Shown here: positions 1 to 9,123 of the stretch, piece after piece
Layout of the letters: the number at the start of each line of letters is the position of its first letter
Position numbering within the stretch: the stretch's first letter is position 1
Source: Candidatus Melainabacteria bacterium
GTDB lineage: Bacteria; Cyanobacteriota; Vampirovibrionia; Vampirovibrionales; Vampirovibrionaceae
DNA length: 64,000 nucleotides
Assembly: GCA_902168245.1 (NCBI GenBank)
Contig: CABHPA010000198.1
Location: forward strand, 17,300-81,299
Direction of reading: 5' to 3'
Position numbers and translations under genes: made by a program
Notes under the pieces: model-generated
What the model saw: only the letters and a program-made list of their open reading frames with translations
Told to the model about the DNA's origin: nothing
Database searches by the model: none

Positions 1-2078
1 TCAACAAGATTAGAAACATCGGGATCGCCGCGCACATTGACGCAGGCAAAACCACCACCACCGAGCGGATTCTGTACTACACCGGAAAAATCCACAAAAT
101 CGGCGAAGTACATGAAGGCACCGCCGTTACCGACTGGATGGAGCAAGAGCGTGAGCGTGGCATTACCATTACTTCCGCCGCTATTACCTCTTACTGGAAA
201 GATTACCAGATCAACATTATCGACACGCCTGGCCACGTAGACTTCACCATTGAAGTAGAGCGCTCCCTGCGGGTTCTGGATGGCGTGGTTGCCGTGTTCT
301 GCGCGGTGGGCGGCGTACAGTCCCAGTCCGAAACCGTGTGGCGCCAGGCCAACCGTTACCAGGTTCCCCGGATGGTATTCGTCAACAAGATGGATCGTAC
401 CGGCGCCAACTTCGAGCGCGTGGTGGATCAGTTGCGCACCCGCCTGGGCGCCAACGCACACCCGATTCAATTGCCGATCGGCGCTGAAGACCAAATGCTG
501 GGCATTATCGACCTGATCGAGCAAAAGGCCTACATTTACAAAAACGATCTGGGAACCGACATTGAGCAAACCGAAATTCCCGCCGATTACGTTGAACAGT
601 CCGCAATTGCGCGCGAAGCCCTGTTAGACGCAATTGTGGAAACCGATGACGCGTTGATGGAAAAATACCTGGGCGGCGAGGAAATCACCACTGACGCCCT
701 GAAGCAAGCGCTGCGCAAAGCCGTTTGCGAAGTGAAAATCGTTCCCGTCACCTGCGGCACCGCCTTCAAAAACAAGGGCGTCCAGTTGCTGCTGGATGCG
801 GTTGTAGATTACCTGCCCGCCCCGATCGACGTACCGGACATCAAAGGCAAGAACATGGACGAATCCGAAGCGATTCGCCGCAGCGATGACAGCGAACCTT
901 TCGCGGCATTGGCGTTCAAGATTATGACCGACCCCTACGTGGGTCGTCTGACGTTCTGCCGTGCCTACAGCGGTGTGTTGCCTGCCGGTAGCTACGTGCT
1001 GAACGCCACCAAGGGCAAAAAAGAGCGCATCAGCCGCCTGCTGCAGATGGAAGCCGATGACCGGAAAGAAATCGACGAAGTCCGGGCCGGTGATATCTTT
1101 GCGGTCGTTGGCTTGAAAGACACCACCACCGGGGATACCTTATGTATTGAGAGCGCGCCGGTTATTTTGGAATCCATCCACATTCCGGACCCGGTTATCG
1201 AAGTTGCCATTGAGCCGAAAACCAAGGCCGACCAAGAGAAGCTGTCCAACTCCATGTCCAAGCTGGCAGAGGAAGATCCGACCTTCCGGGTGCGTGTGGA
1301 CCAGGAAACCGGCCAGACCGTCATTGCCGGTATGGGCGAGCTTCACCTGGAAATTATCGTGGATCGCTTGCTTCGCGAATTCAAAGTGGAAGCCAACGTG
1401 GGTAAACCACAGGTTGCTTACCGCGAAACCATCACCAAAACGGTGGAAGTGGAAGGCAAATACGTCCGTCAGTCTGGCGGTCGTGGTCAATACGGTCACG
1501 TTTGGATCAGGTTGGAGCCATTGGAACGTGGCAGCGGCTTCGTGTTCGAAAACAAAATCGTGGGTGGCGCAGTTCCGAAGGAATATGTGGCACCTGCTGG
1601 CAAAGGTATCGAAGAAGCGTTGCAAGGCGGTATTATCGCCGGTTACGAAGTAATCGACGTAAAAGCCACCCTGTTTGACGGTAGCTACCACGATGTCGAC
1701 TCCAACGAGATGGCATTTAAAATCGCCGGTTCGATGGCCGCCAAGGCCGGTGTTCCCAAGGCTGCCCCGCAGTTGCTGGAGCCGGTGATGAAAGTGGAAA
1801 TCGAAGTACCGGAAGACTTTATGGGCGATGTGATTGGCGACTTGTCCAGCCGTCGTGGCCGTGTGGAAGGGATGGAACCGATTGCCGGAACCGGTATCCA
1901 GAAGATCCGCTCCATGGTGCCGCTGGCCGAGATGTTCGGTTACGCAACCGATATCCGCAGCAAAACCCAGGGACGCGGCACCTTCAGCATGGAGTTCGCC
2001 CACTACGAGCCGATGCCGAACAACATTGCGGAAACCCTGATTGCCAAGTTCAAAGGCCAAGCGGCTGCCGCTACCTAA
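1..2078 (+). CDS. fusA: Elongation factor G, 5' end outside window
   Basis: EF-G is the GTPase that drives translocation of tRNA and mRNA on the ribosome. The reading frame is open from position 3, before any start codon, and already contains the G1 motif [14 protein letters not shown], so only about ten N-terminal residues are missing. The rest is complete: DTPGHVDFT (G3), NKMDR (G4), GSAF-like [12 protein letters not shown] (G5), domain II, the AGMGELHLE region of domain III, RGQYGHV and GSYHDVDS in domain IV, and a normal C-terminus (GYATDIRS). Alignment from memory with E. coli FusA is nearly collinear. A hairpin terminator follows, so tuf, often next in the str operon, is not co-transcribed here but lies 9 kb downstream. 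Confidence 0.97.
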   Translation, partial: NKIRNIGIAAHIDAGKTTTTERILYYTGKIHKIGEVHEGTAVTDWMEQERERGITITSAAITSYWKDYQINIIDTPGHVDFTIEVERSLRVLDGVVAVFCAVGGVQSQSETVWRQANRYQVPRMVFVNKMDRTGANFERVVDQLRTRLGANAHPIQLPIGAEDQMLGIIDLIEQKAYIYKNDLGTDIEQTEIPADYVEQSAIAREALLDAIVETDDALMEKYLGGEEITTDALKQALRKAVCEVKIVPVTCGTAFKNKGVQLLLDAVVDYLPAPIDVPDIKGKNMDESEAIRRSDDSEPFAALAFKIMTDPYVGRLTFCRAYSGVLPAGSYVLNATKGKKERISRLLQMEADDRKEIDEVRAGDIFAVVGLKDTTTGDTLCIESAPVILESIHIPDPVIEVAIEPKTKADQEKLSNSMSKLAEEDPTFRVRVDQETGQTVIAGMGELHLEIIVDRLLREFKVEANVGKPQVAYRETITKTVEVEGKYVRQSGGRGQYGHVWIRLEPLERGSGFVFENKIVGGAVPKEYVAPAGKGIEEALQGGIIAGYEVIDVKATLFDGSYHDVDSNEMAFKIAGSMAAKAGVPKAAPQLLEPVMKVEIEVPEDFMGDVIGDLSSRRGRVEGMEPIAGTGIQKIRSMVPLAEMFGYATDIRSKTQGRGTFSMEFAHYEPMPNNIAETLIAKFKGQAAAAT

Positions 2079-2101
2079 TTTGGCAAATCTCAAAACCATT
2101 C

Positions 2102-2133
2102 AAAAGGGCCGACATTCAGGTGTCGGCCCTTTT
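2102..2133 (+). terminator. Rho-independent terminator after fusA
   Basis: A 13-bp stem (AAAAGGGCCGACA with its complement TGTCGGCCCTTTT) closes a 6-nt loop 23 nt after the fusA stop. The stem is flanked by A and T runs, so it could work in both directions and also serve the convergent gene ending at 2237. Confidence 0.85.
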
Positions 2134-2236
2134 ACATTCCAAAACAAGCACTATCGCCCTCACCAACGCACCATCAAGCCAACCCAAAATCACAGGAGAG
2201 ACAGAGCCAAACCGCTACTATTTCCCTGTAAAATGC

Positions 2237-3439
2237 TCAGACTTTGCGGGTCTGGTACATTTCCGGCATGTAATCCTGAATGGTGCGCACCCGTATCACA
2301 TCATTCTCCACGGTGATTACCAGGGTTTCCGAACTTTTGCTTTTACGGGCAATACGGCCCAGGCTGGGAATCGGCGGCAGTTCCCCATAATAGGCGATTG
2401 CTCGAACTTGTTGGGGGGCCAGCCAGATTGCAAAAAAGCCCTTTAGAAAACCGGGCAGTTTTTGCACAAAATGCCGTCGCCGATCCACCCGATCCAGCGC
2501 ATTGGCGGCGGCCCTGAGATCCGCAGGTTCCGTCCAGCGGTTTGACCAACTGAAGGTATTTTGCCGGTTCATTAAACCCGCCGGAGAGAGAAGCACCGCA
2601 GCGCCGGTTTGCGCTTTACCATCCTGATGGGCGCTCTCCTTTTTAACCGTATCCTCTTTTGCATGGCGAATGAGCGAACGCGCCATATCTGGCATATCGG
2701 CTTGAGCGTCCAGCAACTGGCTGGCAGATAGACTGGTTTTTACCGGCAACGCCTCCAACGCTTTATCCGTGGTCAATCGCACCGGCTCATCCCGGCCCTG
2801 ATGCAAAGGGAGCATGTCTTTCACGGTTCGGGAGCGCAAAAGCGCGCCTTCGCCAGAGGGAGCCTGCTCCAGGCTGACCACCTGGGTCTTGGGGGAGACA
2901 TACCGGCTGTCCAGCCAGCTTTGGCAATCCGAGCAAGGCACGGGCGGTTCCGCCTGCAAATCGGAGTTAGCCAGGTAAACGGTTTTCACGGTTGGCGTTT
3001 TCTGGGCGGCTTGCCCACTGACAGGTCTTTCGACCGCCCCTGCGATAAACTGGTTCATCGCGCTGGTAATCGCGTAACGCAAATCGCAAAAGGTATTTTT
3101 TCGGCTGGCCTCTATATTGGTGCCGAGCGCCTCAATCCCGTTATCCAGCACCACCATGGCCCCGTAATGGCGATGGGACAAATTGGGTAAAACACGGCTT
3201 GCCTGTTGGGCGTAAGCCTGCACTTTCCGCAATTTTGCCAGATGTGCGGCCCAGGGAATCTCGGTTTTCCCGCTGGTTTGAATTTTTTTGCCGGATAAAT
3301 CCAGCACATCGGGAGGATGGCCCAAACCACCCTTAAAAAGAACCAGATTCGTTTGGGCTAAATTCTGCCCTACCTGCGTTGCACCCGATAAATACCCCGG
3401 CGAGTGTTTTAGCGTTGCCGGAAAATGCGACAGACTCAT
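2237..3439 (-). CDS. Cytidine-deaminase-fold protein lacking the catalytic Glu
   Basis: A 400-residue protein. Residues about 85-175 resemble the cytidine deaminase fold: HRHYGAMVVLDNG, then GTNIEASRKNTFC, then PCSDCQSWL. The CDA family uses [HC]-[AV]-E (zinc ligand plus catalytic Glu) and PCxxC (two more zinc cysteines). Here PCSDC is intact (Cys169, Cys172) and a Cys stands at the first site (Cys118), but it reads C-D-L, so Leu replaces the catalytic Glu. The remaining 220 residues match nothing I know. The start at 3439 is chosen over a GTG 15 nt upstream because AGGGG lies 7 nt before this ATG. It could be a zinc-binding pseudoenzyme; function unknown. Confidence 0.6.
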   Translation of the reverse strand: MSLSHFPATLKHSPGYLSGATQVGQNLAQTNLVLFKGGLGHPPDVLDLSGKKIQTSGKTEIPWAAHLAKLRKVQAYAQQASRVLPNLSHRHYGAMVVLDNGIEALGTNIEASRKNTFCDLRYAITSAMNQFIAGAVERPVSGQAAQKTPTVKTVYLANSDLQAEPPVPCSDCQSWLDSRYVSPKTQVVSLEQAPSGEGALLRSRTVKDMLPLHQGRDEPVRLTTDKALEALPVKTSLSASQLLDAQADMPDMARSLIRHAKEDTVKKESAHQDGKAQTGAAVLLSPAGLMNRQNTFSWSNRWTEPADLRAAANALDRVDRRRHFVQKLPGFLKGFFAIWLAPQQVRAIAYYGELPPIPSLGRIARKSKSSETLVITVENDVIRVRTIQDYMPEMYQTRKV

Positions 3440-3590
3440 TAGTGCGCCCCTCACTTCTTTTGATTTACAATTGAGCGTAACACAAGGACAATGATTGTTT
3501 CTTGCGCTGGCAAAGCCTCTAGCTCGTTGTGGATTTTACGTTATACGGTTTATCGCCGTAAAAATTGGAAGCAGAAAGTTGGAAGAATCC

Positions 3591-4766
3591 ATGAAAAAAG
3601 CCGAATTGTTGATGATTCCTGGCCCCACACCGTTACCGGAAGCGGTTCGCGCCGTAATGTCCAGCCCCGCAATGGGCCACCGCAGCGCTGAATTCAAGGA
3701 TGTGCTGAAGCGGGTGTTCCCCAGTCTGCAACGCGTTTTCCGATCCAAGAACCAGGTGTTTTTATACACAGCCAGCGGAACCGGCTCCATGGAAGCTGCC
3801 ATGTGCAACACGCTGAACGCGGGCGACAAGATTCTGGTGTTGGTCAACGGCGTGTTCAGCCAGCGTTGGTCTGAAATCGCCAAAACCCTCGGCTTAAATG
3901 TAGAAACGCTTGATGTCCCCGCAGGCGAAGGCCATACGCCCGCCATGCTGAAAGAATACCTGGAAGCCAATCAGGTTACGGAATATAAGGCCATTCTACT
4001 GACCCACAGCGAAACTTCCACTGGCGTGTTGAACCCGGTGCGGGAATTAACCGCCGTCATCCGGCAGACGCACCCAGACGCCTTGGTGATTGCCGACACC
4101 ATTACCAGCCTGGGCGCCGCCGAATTCGCGCTGGATGAATGGGATATCGACATTGCCGTTTCCGGCAGCCAAAAGGGCTTTATGCTGCCGCCCGGCCTGT
4201 CCTTCCTGGCCTTGAGCGACCGCGCATGGCAAGCCCACCAGTCCTGCAAACATCCGGGCTATTATTTCAACTTTACCCGCTACCAAAAATCCCAACTGGA
4301 GAACACCACACCCTATACACCGGCCACCCACCTGATTCTGGGACTGGATGCAGCGCTGGCCCTGATGCTGGAAGAGGGACTGGAAAACGTGGTGAAGCGC
4401 CACGCTCAAAACCAGGCCATGACCCGCGCAGGCTTAAAAGCCATGGGGCTGGAACTGTTCGTTAAGAACGACCAGTACGCCAGCCCATCGGTTACGTCTT
4501 TCCTGCCGCCGGAAGGGTTGACGGTAGACGCCATTCGGGCCGGGCTGAAAAAGCGTTTCGCCATTATCATCGCAGACGGGCAAAAGGAGTTGAAAGGCAA
4601 AATCATGCGGATTGGGCATTTGGGCCATGTCTCCGAACGGGATGTGCTGACCACGCTTTCCGCGCTGGAAGCCGTGTTGAACGAGTTGGGTTATGCGGTT
4701 CCCGCCGGTGCGGGCATCGCCGCCGCCACCAAAGCCAGCCGGGAGGCGGTTGCCAGCCATGCCTAA
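3591..4766 (+). CDS. Class V aminotransferase (alanine-glyoxylate / phosphoserine type)
   Basis: A 391-residue PLP-dependent fold-type I enzyme. The N-terminus MIPGPTPLPEAV and GHRSAEF, the phosphate-binding ASGTGSMEA segment, and the PLP lysine in SGSQKGF (about Lys195) are characteristic of the alanine-glyoxylate/serine-pyruvate aminotransferase group, often annotated in cyanobacteria as soluble hydrogenase 42-kDa subunit. Its last 8 nt overlap serA (ATGCCTAA), so the two are translationally coupled. That context suggests, by inference, that it makes phosphoserine from 3-phosphohydroxypyruvate or links serine, glyoxylate and glycine. The start at 3591 has GGAAG just upstream; an in-frame upstream extension from 3495 looks non-coding. 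Confidence 0.85.
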   Translation: MKKAELLMIPGPTPLPEAVRAVMSSPAMGHRSAEFKDVLKRVFPSLQRVFRSKNQVFLYTASGTGSMEAAMCNTLNAGDKILVLVNGVFSQRWSEIAKTLGLNVETLDVPAGEGHTPAMLKEYLEANQVTEYKAILLTHSETSTGVLNPVRELTAVIRQTHPDALVIADTITSLGAAEFALDEWDIDIAVSGSQKGFMLPPGLSFLALSDRAWQAHQSCKHPGYYFNFTRYQKSQLENTTPYTPATHLILGLDAALALMLEEGLENVVKRHAQNQAMTRAGLKAMGLELFVKNDQYASPSVTSFLPPEGLTVDAIRAGLKKRFAIIIADGQKELKGKIMRIGHLGHVSERDVLTTLSALEAVLNELGYAVPAGAGIAAATKASREAVASHA

Positions 4767-6375
4767 CGCCAATGGAACCAAACCCCGCGTCCTGATTACG
4801 GACAGCATCAACCTGCAAGCCTCGGAAATCCTGAAAGACCACTGCGAGGTGATTTACGAACCCAAGCTGTCTCACGATGAGCTGCTGGCCAAAATTACGG
4901 ATGTGGACGCCCTGATGATCCGCAGCGCCTCCACCGTGTCCGAAGACGTGCTACAAAAGGCCGATCGTTTGCGGATTGTGGGTCGCGCCGGGGTCGGCAC
5001 CGATAATATTGACGTTGCCACCGCCACCAAGCAAGGCGTCATCGTGGTCAACTCACCAGAAGGCAACACCATCGCGGCATCCGAACACACAGTGGGTATG
5101 CTGATGGCGCTGGCCCGGCACATACCGGAAGGGGACGCCACGCTGAAAAACGGCCAATGGATTCGCAGCAAGCTGGTTGGCGTAGAAGTATACGGAAAAA
5201 CACTGGGCGTGGTCGGCCTGGGCAAAATCGGCAGGCGGGTCGCCAAGGCCTGCCTGGCGCTGGGAATGAAGGTGAACGTGTTTGACCCGTTCCTGTCAAA
5301 GGCTATGGCGGAAGAACTGGGTGTCAACGGCGTTTCCCTGGATGAGATTCTGGAGAAATCCGATTTTATTACCATTCATGCTCCCAAAACGCGGGAAACC
5401 ACCAACCTGTTCAACCGGGAAACCTTTGCCAAGTGCAAGCCCGGCCTGCGTATCGTCAATTGCGCCCGTGGCGGCATTATTAACGAGGAAGCGCTGGCGG
5501 AGGCCATTGAAAAGGGCATCGTCGCCGGGGCCGCGCTGGATGTGTTCGAGCAGGAGCCGCCAAACCCGGAAGGGCCGCTGTTCAAGATGGGCGCCAACGC
5601 CAACAAGCTGGTGTTAACCCCGCACCTGGGCGCCAGCACGGAAGAAGCCCAGGTCAACGTGGCGCTGGATGTGGCCGAGCAGATTAAGGAATTTTTTGAA
5701 CACGGCTACGCCAAAAGCGCGGTCAACATTCCCTTGTTGCGGCAGGATATGCTTGATCCGGTGAAGCATTACATGCCCATGGCCGAAGTACTGGGCCATT
5801 TCATCCGGCAATTGGCCCAAGGCCCGGCCCAATCGGTAGAAATTACCGCCAAGGGCGATTTGGGTAAGCATCGCACAGAGCCGTTGACTTTGGCCGTCCT
5901 GAAAGGCCTGCTCTCAACCGCGCGGGAAGGGGTCAATTACGTGAACGCCCCGTCCATTGCGGAGGAAAACGGCATTCAGGTAAAAGAAACCACCACCAAG
6001 AAGGCGGGCAACTACCTGAACCTGCTGGAAGTCAAGCTTGCCACGGAAGATCGGTGCTACACGGTTTCCGCCACGCTGATTTCCGAAGAGATCTTCCGGA
6101 TTGTGGAAGTGGACGGCTACCAAATGGCGCTGAAACCCACCTCTTACATTCTGCTAACCCCACACCATGACCGGCCGGGGATGATTGCCAAGGTCGCCAC
6201 CGTGCTAGGCGAAGCAGATGTGAACATTAGCGCCTTGCAGGTAGCCCGTAAAGGCCCGTCAGCCGGTGGGGAGTCCATCATGGTATTCAACCTGGACAAT
6301 GCCCCATCCGATGAGCTGCTGGCCAAAATCCGCAAGCTGGAAGGCATCTACGGCAGCCTGTATATCAATCTTTAA
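4759..6375 (+). CDS. serA: D-3-phosphoglycerate dehydrogenase
   Basis: Oxidises 3-phosphoglycerate to 3-phosphohydroxypyruvate, the first committed step of serine synthesis. The 538-residue length fits the long, ACT-containing form. The order is: substrate-binding half with RAGVGTDNID (77-86), Rossmann motif GLGKIG (153-158), catalytic NCARGGIINEEAL with Arg, the AALDVFEQEPP segment and TPHLGAST with the catalytic His, an intervening domain (about 320-455), and a C-terminal ACT domain (about 460-538, TPHHDRPGMIAKVATVLGE) that in this family binds serine for feedback control. It overlaps the upstream aminotransferase by 8 nt. Confidence 0.97.
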   Translation: MPNANGTKPRVLITDSINLQASEILKDHCEVIYEPKLSHDELLAKITDVDALMIRSASTVSEDVLQKADRLRIVGRAGVGTDNIDVATATKQGVIVVNSPEGNTIAASEHTVGMLMALARHIPEGDATLKNGQWIRSKLVGVEVYGKTLGVVGLGKIGRRVAKACLALGMKVNVFDPFLSKAMAEELGVNGVSLDEILEKSDFITIHAPKTRETTNLFNRETFAKCKPGLRIVNCARGGIINEEALAEAIEKGIVAGAALDVFEQEPPNPEGPLFKMGANANKLVLTPHLGASTEEAQVNVALDVAEQIKEFFEHGYAKSAVNIPLLRQDMLDPVKHYMPMAEVLGHFIRQLAQGPAQSVEITAKGDLGKHRTEPLTLAVLKGLLSTAREGVNYVNAPSIAEENGIQVKETTTKKAGNYLNLLEVKLATEDRCYTVSATLISEEIFRIVEVDGYQMALKPTSYILLTPHHDRPGMIAKVATVLGEADVNISALQVARKGPSAGGESIMVFNLDNAPSDELLAKIRKLEGIYGSLYINL

Positions 6376-6392
6376 CCGATGTGATAACTATC

Positions 6393-6431
6393 CCAAACAC
6401 CCACTCTCCCATTGGCAGAGTGGGTGTTTGG
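6393..6431 (+). terminator. Terminator of the aminotransferase-serA operon
   Basis: A perfect 15-bp stem (CCAAACACCCACTCT and its complement) around a 9-nt loop starts 18 nt after the serA stop. The T-run is weak, but stem strength and position fit an operon end. Confidence 0.75.
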
Positions 6432-6531
6432 TTATTCGTCTTTGTACTTTTCGGTTCGATATTCCCTAAAATCATCCCTGTTCGCAGATGAAGAAATCAG
6501 AAATACAGAAAATTGATATCATCCCAGGCAA

Positions 6532-6561
6532 TTACACACGATAAGTTGTTTTTATTATATT
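6532..6561 (+). promoter_or_regulatory. Possible promoter of the first sRNA candidate
   Basis: A -35-like TTACAC (6532-6537) and a -10-like TATATT (6556-6561) are separated by 18 nt in an AT-rich stretch. Transcription from about 6567 would give a roughly 70-nt RNA ending at the terminator at 6604-6636. The match to consensus is only moderate. Confidence 0.35.
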
Positions 6562-6566
6562 AGAAA

Positions 6567-6636
6567 CTTCCACTCCCATCCCTATTGTGTCATAAGACGT
6601 TATGTCACCTCATTTGTTGAGGTGACTTCTTTTTTT
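6567..6636 (+). ncRNA. Small RNA candidate 1 of a tandem pair
   Basis: No convincing ORF exists here, yet a strong plus-strand intrinsic terminator stands at 6604-6636 (GTCACCTCA and TGAGGTGAC, then TTCTTTTTTT). It cannot belong to serA, which has its own terminator 170 nt earlier. The 5' part carries a C-rich single-stranded-looking block, ACTTCCACTCCCATCCC (6566-6582), then a small hairpin CATAA/TTATG. The same block recurs at 6783-6804 before a second orphan terminator, so this looks like one of two paralogous short RNAs. Targets are unknown; the ACTCCC block could pair with G-rich ribosome-binding sites. Confidence 0.5.
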
Positions 6637-6742
6637 CTTCCTTTCTTTCAGCAGCATATCGCCAGCTTACAGTGTCCTTGCTTCCCCATCCTCGCTAGCA
6701 ATGAAGAGATGTAAATTATCTTGCCAGCACCAGCACACATAT

Positions 6743-6771
6743 TTGATATATCGTTTTTATGCAAACATAGT
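6743..6771 (+). promoter_or_regulatory. Promoter of the second sRNA candidate
   Basis: TTGATA (6743-6748), a 17-nt spacer and CATAGT (6766-6771) make a fair sigma70-type promoter directed rightwards. No gene on this strand follows before 9124, but a terminator does at 6824-6852. Confidence 0.5.
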
Positions 6772-6777
6772 CGTTTT

Positions 6778-6853
6778 ACACGACTTCACTCCTATCCCTA
6801 TGTGACTTCAAGTGTCCCTTAATAGCTGGCCTTATAAGCCAGCTTTCTTTTTG
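6778..6853 (+). ncRNA. Small RNA candidate 2 of a tandem pair
   Basis: Expected RNA of about 75 nt from the promoter at 6743-6771 to a hairpin AGCTGGC/GCCAGCT (6824-6844) followed by TTCTTTTT. Its block at 6783-6804 matches the block at 6566-6589 in candidate 1 at 21 of 24 aligned positions (two 1-nt gaps, one substitution). Its terminator overlaps the 3' end of the convergent TonB-like gene (stop at 6832), so the T-run also encodes that protein's Lys-Lys; the hairpin could in part be coincidence. The repeated block argues against that. Confidence 0.45.
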
Positions 6854-7728
6854 GCCTTTTTATCAGGAGCCAGGGATTTGTCGGAAACAGTCTCCCGACT
6901 ATGCGACTGGCGGCTGTCCACCTGGAAATCAAACTCGAACTCCACATTCACATAGCGTCCCTGGTAAGTCTCCGGCAGCAACGGCAGGGGAGAAGCGTTA
7001 CTTAATGCGGCCAGCGCGGCATGATCCATCTCCGCAAAACCGGAAGTCCGAAGAATGTGAGGCTGAAGGATTTTGCCATCGCAAGCAATAGCGAAACCCA
7101 CTTTTACCAGTTGGTTTTGCAAAGATTTTGGAGGATGCCACTGCTGGCGCAGCAATTTTTGCACCCGTTGGATGTAAGGCCCAAATTCAGTGCGATCCGG
7201 CTCATCCGTCCGATATCCGCCGCAGGTCAACTTGGAATTTGGTCTGGCGGGTTGCGCCTTGCTGGAAAGGTTCTGCTGAACCGGCGCATTCTGGGCAGCT
7301 TCCCCCGTTGCGGTTTCGCGGATTTGCCTGGAAACAAAAGGGCTGGGCGCAGACTCCTCGGCCTGCCGGTTTAAATGAGTGGGCAGAACCTGTGTTGGAA
7401 AGGGTTTCACACTGGCAGAATCTCCAGAATCAAAGGGATCTGGCACCGAAGAGGCCCAAACCGCAAAAGCAGTCAATGCACCCAGGCCAGCCAGCAAAAT
7501 CAAACCCACCTGGACACCAAAAGCCTGATACAGCGAAGCCCCGCAATAATTGCAACGGTCAATCCCACCCGGACTGGGCAATGAGCAACCTTTACAGACA
7601 ACCGGTGGCGGCTTCTTGCCACTCTTCGGCAACTTGGCAGGTCTTCGCCCGCTGCTGGAATCCGTCGTTTGGGTTGCCAGCACCAAACCCGCGACACCCA
7701 GCATAACCGGCCACATTGAACGCACCAC
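6832..7728 (-). CDS. TonB/TolA C-terminal-like protein with a zinc ribbon
   Basis: About 298 residues. Visible parts in order: a short hydrophobic N-terminus (WPVMLGVAGLVLATQ), a zinc-ribbon-like CKGC-x10-CNYC pair, a transmembrane helix (VGLILLAGLGALTAFAVW), a polar linker, and a C-terminal TonB-like domain (EFGPYIQRVQKLLRQQW through YVNVEFEFDFQV). TonB/TolA-type C-domains carry force or contacts across the periplasm; the zinc ribbon would sit before the main membrane helix. It follows the related gene at 7790-8998 with a 61-nt gap, so the two form a tandem pair. The start is uncertain: a GTG 6 nt after GGAG is chosen over a TTG at 7740 that lies on that GGAG. Confidence 0.65.
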   Translation of the reverse strand: MVRSMWPVMLGVAGLVLATQTTDSSSGRRPAKLPKSGKKPPPVVCKGCSLPSPGGIDRCNYCGASLYQAFGVQVGLILLAGLGALTAFAVWASSVPDPFDSGDSASVKPFPTQVLPTHLNRQAEESAPSPFVSRQIRETATGEAAQNAPVQQNLSSKAQPARPNSKLTCGGYRTDEPDRTEFGPYIQRVQKLLRQQWHPPKSLQNQLVKVGFAIACDGKILQPHILRTSGFAEMDHAALAALSNASPLPLLPETYQGRYVNVEFEFDFQVDSRQSHSRETVSDKSLAPDKKAKKKAGL

Positions 7729-7789
7729 AGTTGTCTCCAACAGCTTACCGCTTTAGCTCACTACTATTACAAACTTGCGTTTAAAAATA

Positions 7790-8998
7790 TTAGCGCATTT
7801 TTGCGGAGCCGTGGCCGTAAATTTCGTAGTCGAAGATGAACTGAACCGCGATGTTGTCCTGCCTGAAGTTGGGGGGAAGCTGCCTGAACGGCGCAGAGGC
7901 CCGAACCGCAGCCATTGCAGCCTGATCGGCAGCAGGCGAGCCCGAGGACTGCTGAATACGAAGGCTCAGTAACCTCCCATCGCGGGAAATATTAAACAAG
8001 GCCACTACGCGCTTACTGCGATCTTCCACCGGAGGAGCCCAGTTACGCCGAATACGGCGCTGCAATTCGGCAATATACGGGCCAAAATCCGGTTCTTCCA
8101 TGGCGTCAATGCCTGGACGTCCGCCACCGCCGCCTGGTGAGCCGCTCTGGTTGTAAGAGCCACGGCCTCCGGAACCGCCACCACCGCCGGGCCGTCCCGA
8201 CATTCCCGGACTGCCGCTACCGCCACGGGTCGGGTTACCGGCAATCATGCTAGGGCCGGGATTACCACCGCCGCCACTACGAGATCCCCCGCCGGAACTG
8301 GAGCCGGGCGTTTTAACCACCGGCCCGCCACCCGTTGCGGACGGATTTGGCGGAGCAGGGGTGCGAATAGTGGGTGCAATCGGGTTAGGTGGCAAACTGG
8401 GCGTGGCATGCGCAATTTTGGTAGGCGTTGGCGCTTTGGGCGCAGGCGGCGTTGGCGCTGGCCTTGGGGTGGGCGGCGCAGGTTGCCTGGAAGGCTGGGG
8501 TTGAGGTTGCTGCGTAGGGCGCTGCGCGGTCTGGTGATGCGTTTGCGCAGGTGGGCGAGGCGTTGGCCTGGGTTGAGGTTCAGGCTTTACGGCGGGCCTT
8601 GGAGTAGAGCGTGGAGAGGGCTTACCAGCAGCCTGTTGCGGCACCTGGGTAGGGCGATTGGCAATCTTCTCGCCACCGGAACGGCTGGCATGCTCCGCCT
8701 TGCGGTTGGTATGCTTGCGAGGTTTTTGTTTGGGCGTATTTTCAACCAATACAAACTCAACATCTTCCCGTGGCTTGATATGCGAAGAGAACAGCGGGAT
8801 ATCCCAGCCCAGGAACTGCAGGATGGCCAACACCAAAGCGACCACCGCCACCAGGGAAATATGCGCGCCAATGGATATCAGCACCCAGAGCCAGAAGCTG
8901 GACTCGTTTCTTTTGGAAGTATAAACCGCCATTCCCGCCGGTGAGGGCGATGGATTAGGGGCAACCGGTTGTGAATAAGGAGTTTTCACAGAAGGCAC
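7790..8998 (-). CDS. TonB/TolA-family envelope protein
   Basis: 402 residues with the TonB plan. A cytoplasmic N-terminus precedes one membrane helix (FWLWVLISIGAHISLVAVVALVLAILQF; the HISLV segment is TonB-like). Next comes a long Pro/Gln/Thr-rich and then Gly/Ser-rich periplasmic linker (about residues 100-290). A C-terminal TonB-like domain ends the protein (PDFGPYIAELQRRIRRNW, then VVALFNISRDGRLLSLRI and IAVQFIFDYEIYG). Such proteins energise outer-membrane uptake or link inner and outer membranes. No exbB, exbD or tolQ gene is nearby. The low-complexity linker produces long spurious ORFs on the other strand. Confidence 0.75.
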   Translation of the reverse strand: MPSVKTPYSQPVAPNPSPSPAGMAVYTSKRNESSFWLWVLISIGAHISLVAVVALVLAILQFLGWDIPLFSSHIKPREDVEFVLVENTPKQKPRKHTNRKAEHASRSGGEKIANRPTQVPQQAAGKPSPRSTPRPAVKPEPQPRPTPRPPAQTHHQTAQRPTQQPQPQPSRQPAPPTPRPAPTPPAPKAPTPTKIAHATPSLPPNPIAPTIRTPAPPNPSATGGGPVVKTPGSSSGGGSRSGGGGNPGPSMIAGNPTRGGSGSPGMSGRPGGGGGSGGRGSYNQSGSPGGGGGRPGIDAMEEPDFGPYIAELQRRIRRNWAPPVEDRSKRVVALFNISRDGRLLSLRIQQSSGSPAADQAAMAAVRASAPFRQLPPNFRQDNIAVQFIFDYEIYGHGSAKMR

Positions 8999-9123
8999 TG
9001 GACCTGTTAACCATCAACTAACTAATACTCGCCTCGTTCCATATTATGGAAGACTTCTTTTACTGGCTGGTGTTTCTATTCTAAAATAAAACTTTACTAA
9101 TTCCGCTCAGAAATATTTTTCAA

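Noticed and set aside
1140..2099. 319-codon open frame antisense to fusA
   Set aside because: It lies wholly inside a conserved EF-G gene and its product is a His/Phe/Gly-rich composition typical of an antisense shadow; no start site signal.
8408..8944. Arg/Gly/Trp-rich frame on the plus strand
   Set aside because: It is the complement of the Pro/Gln-rich linker of the TonB-like protein; low complexity explains it.
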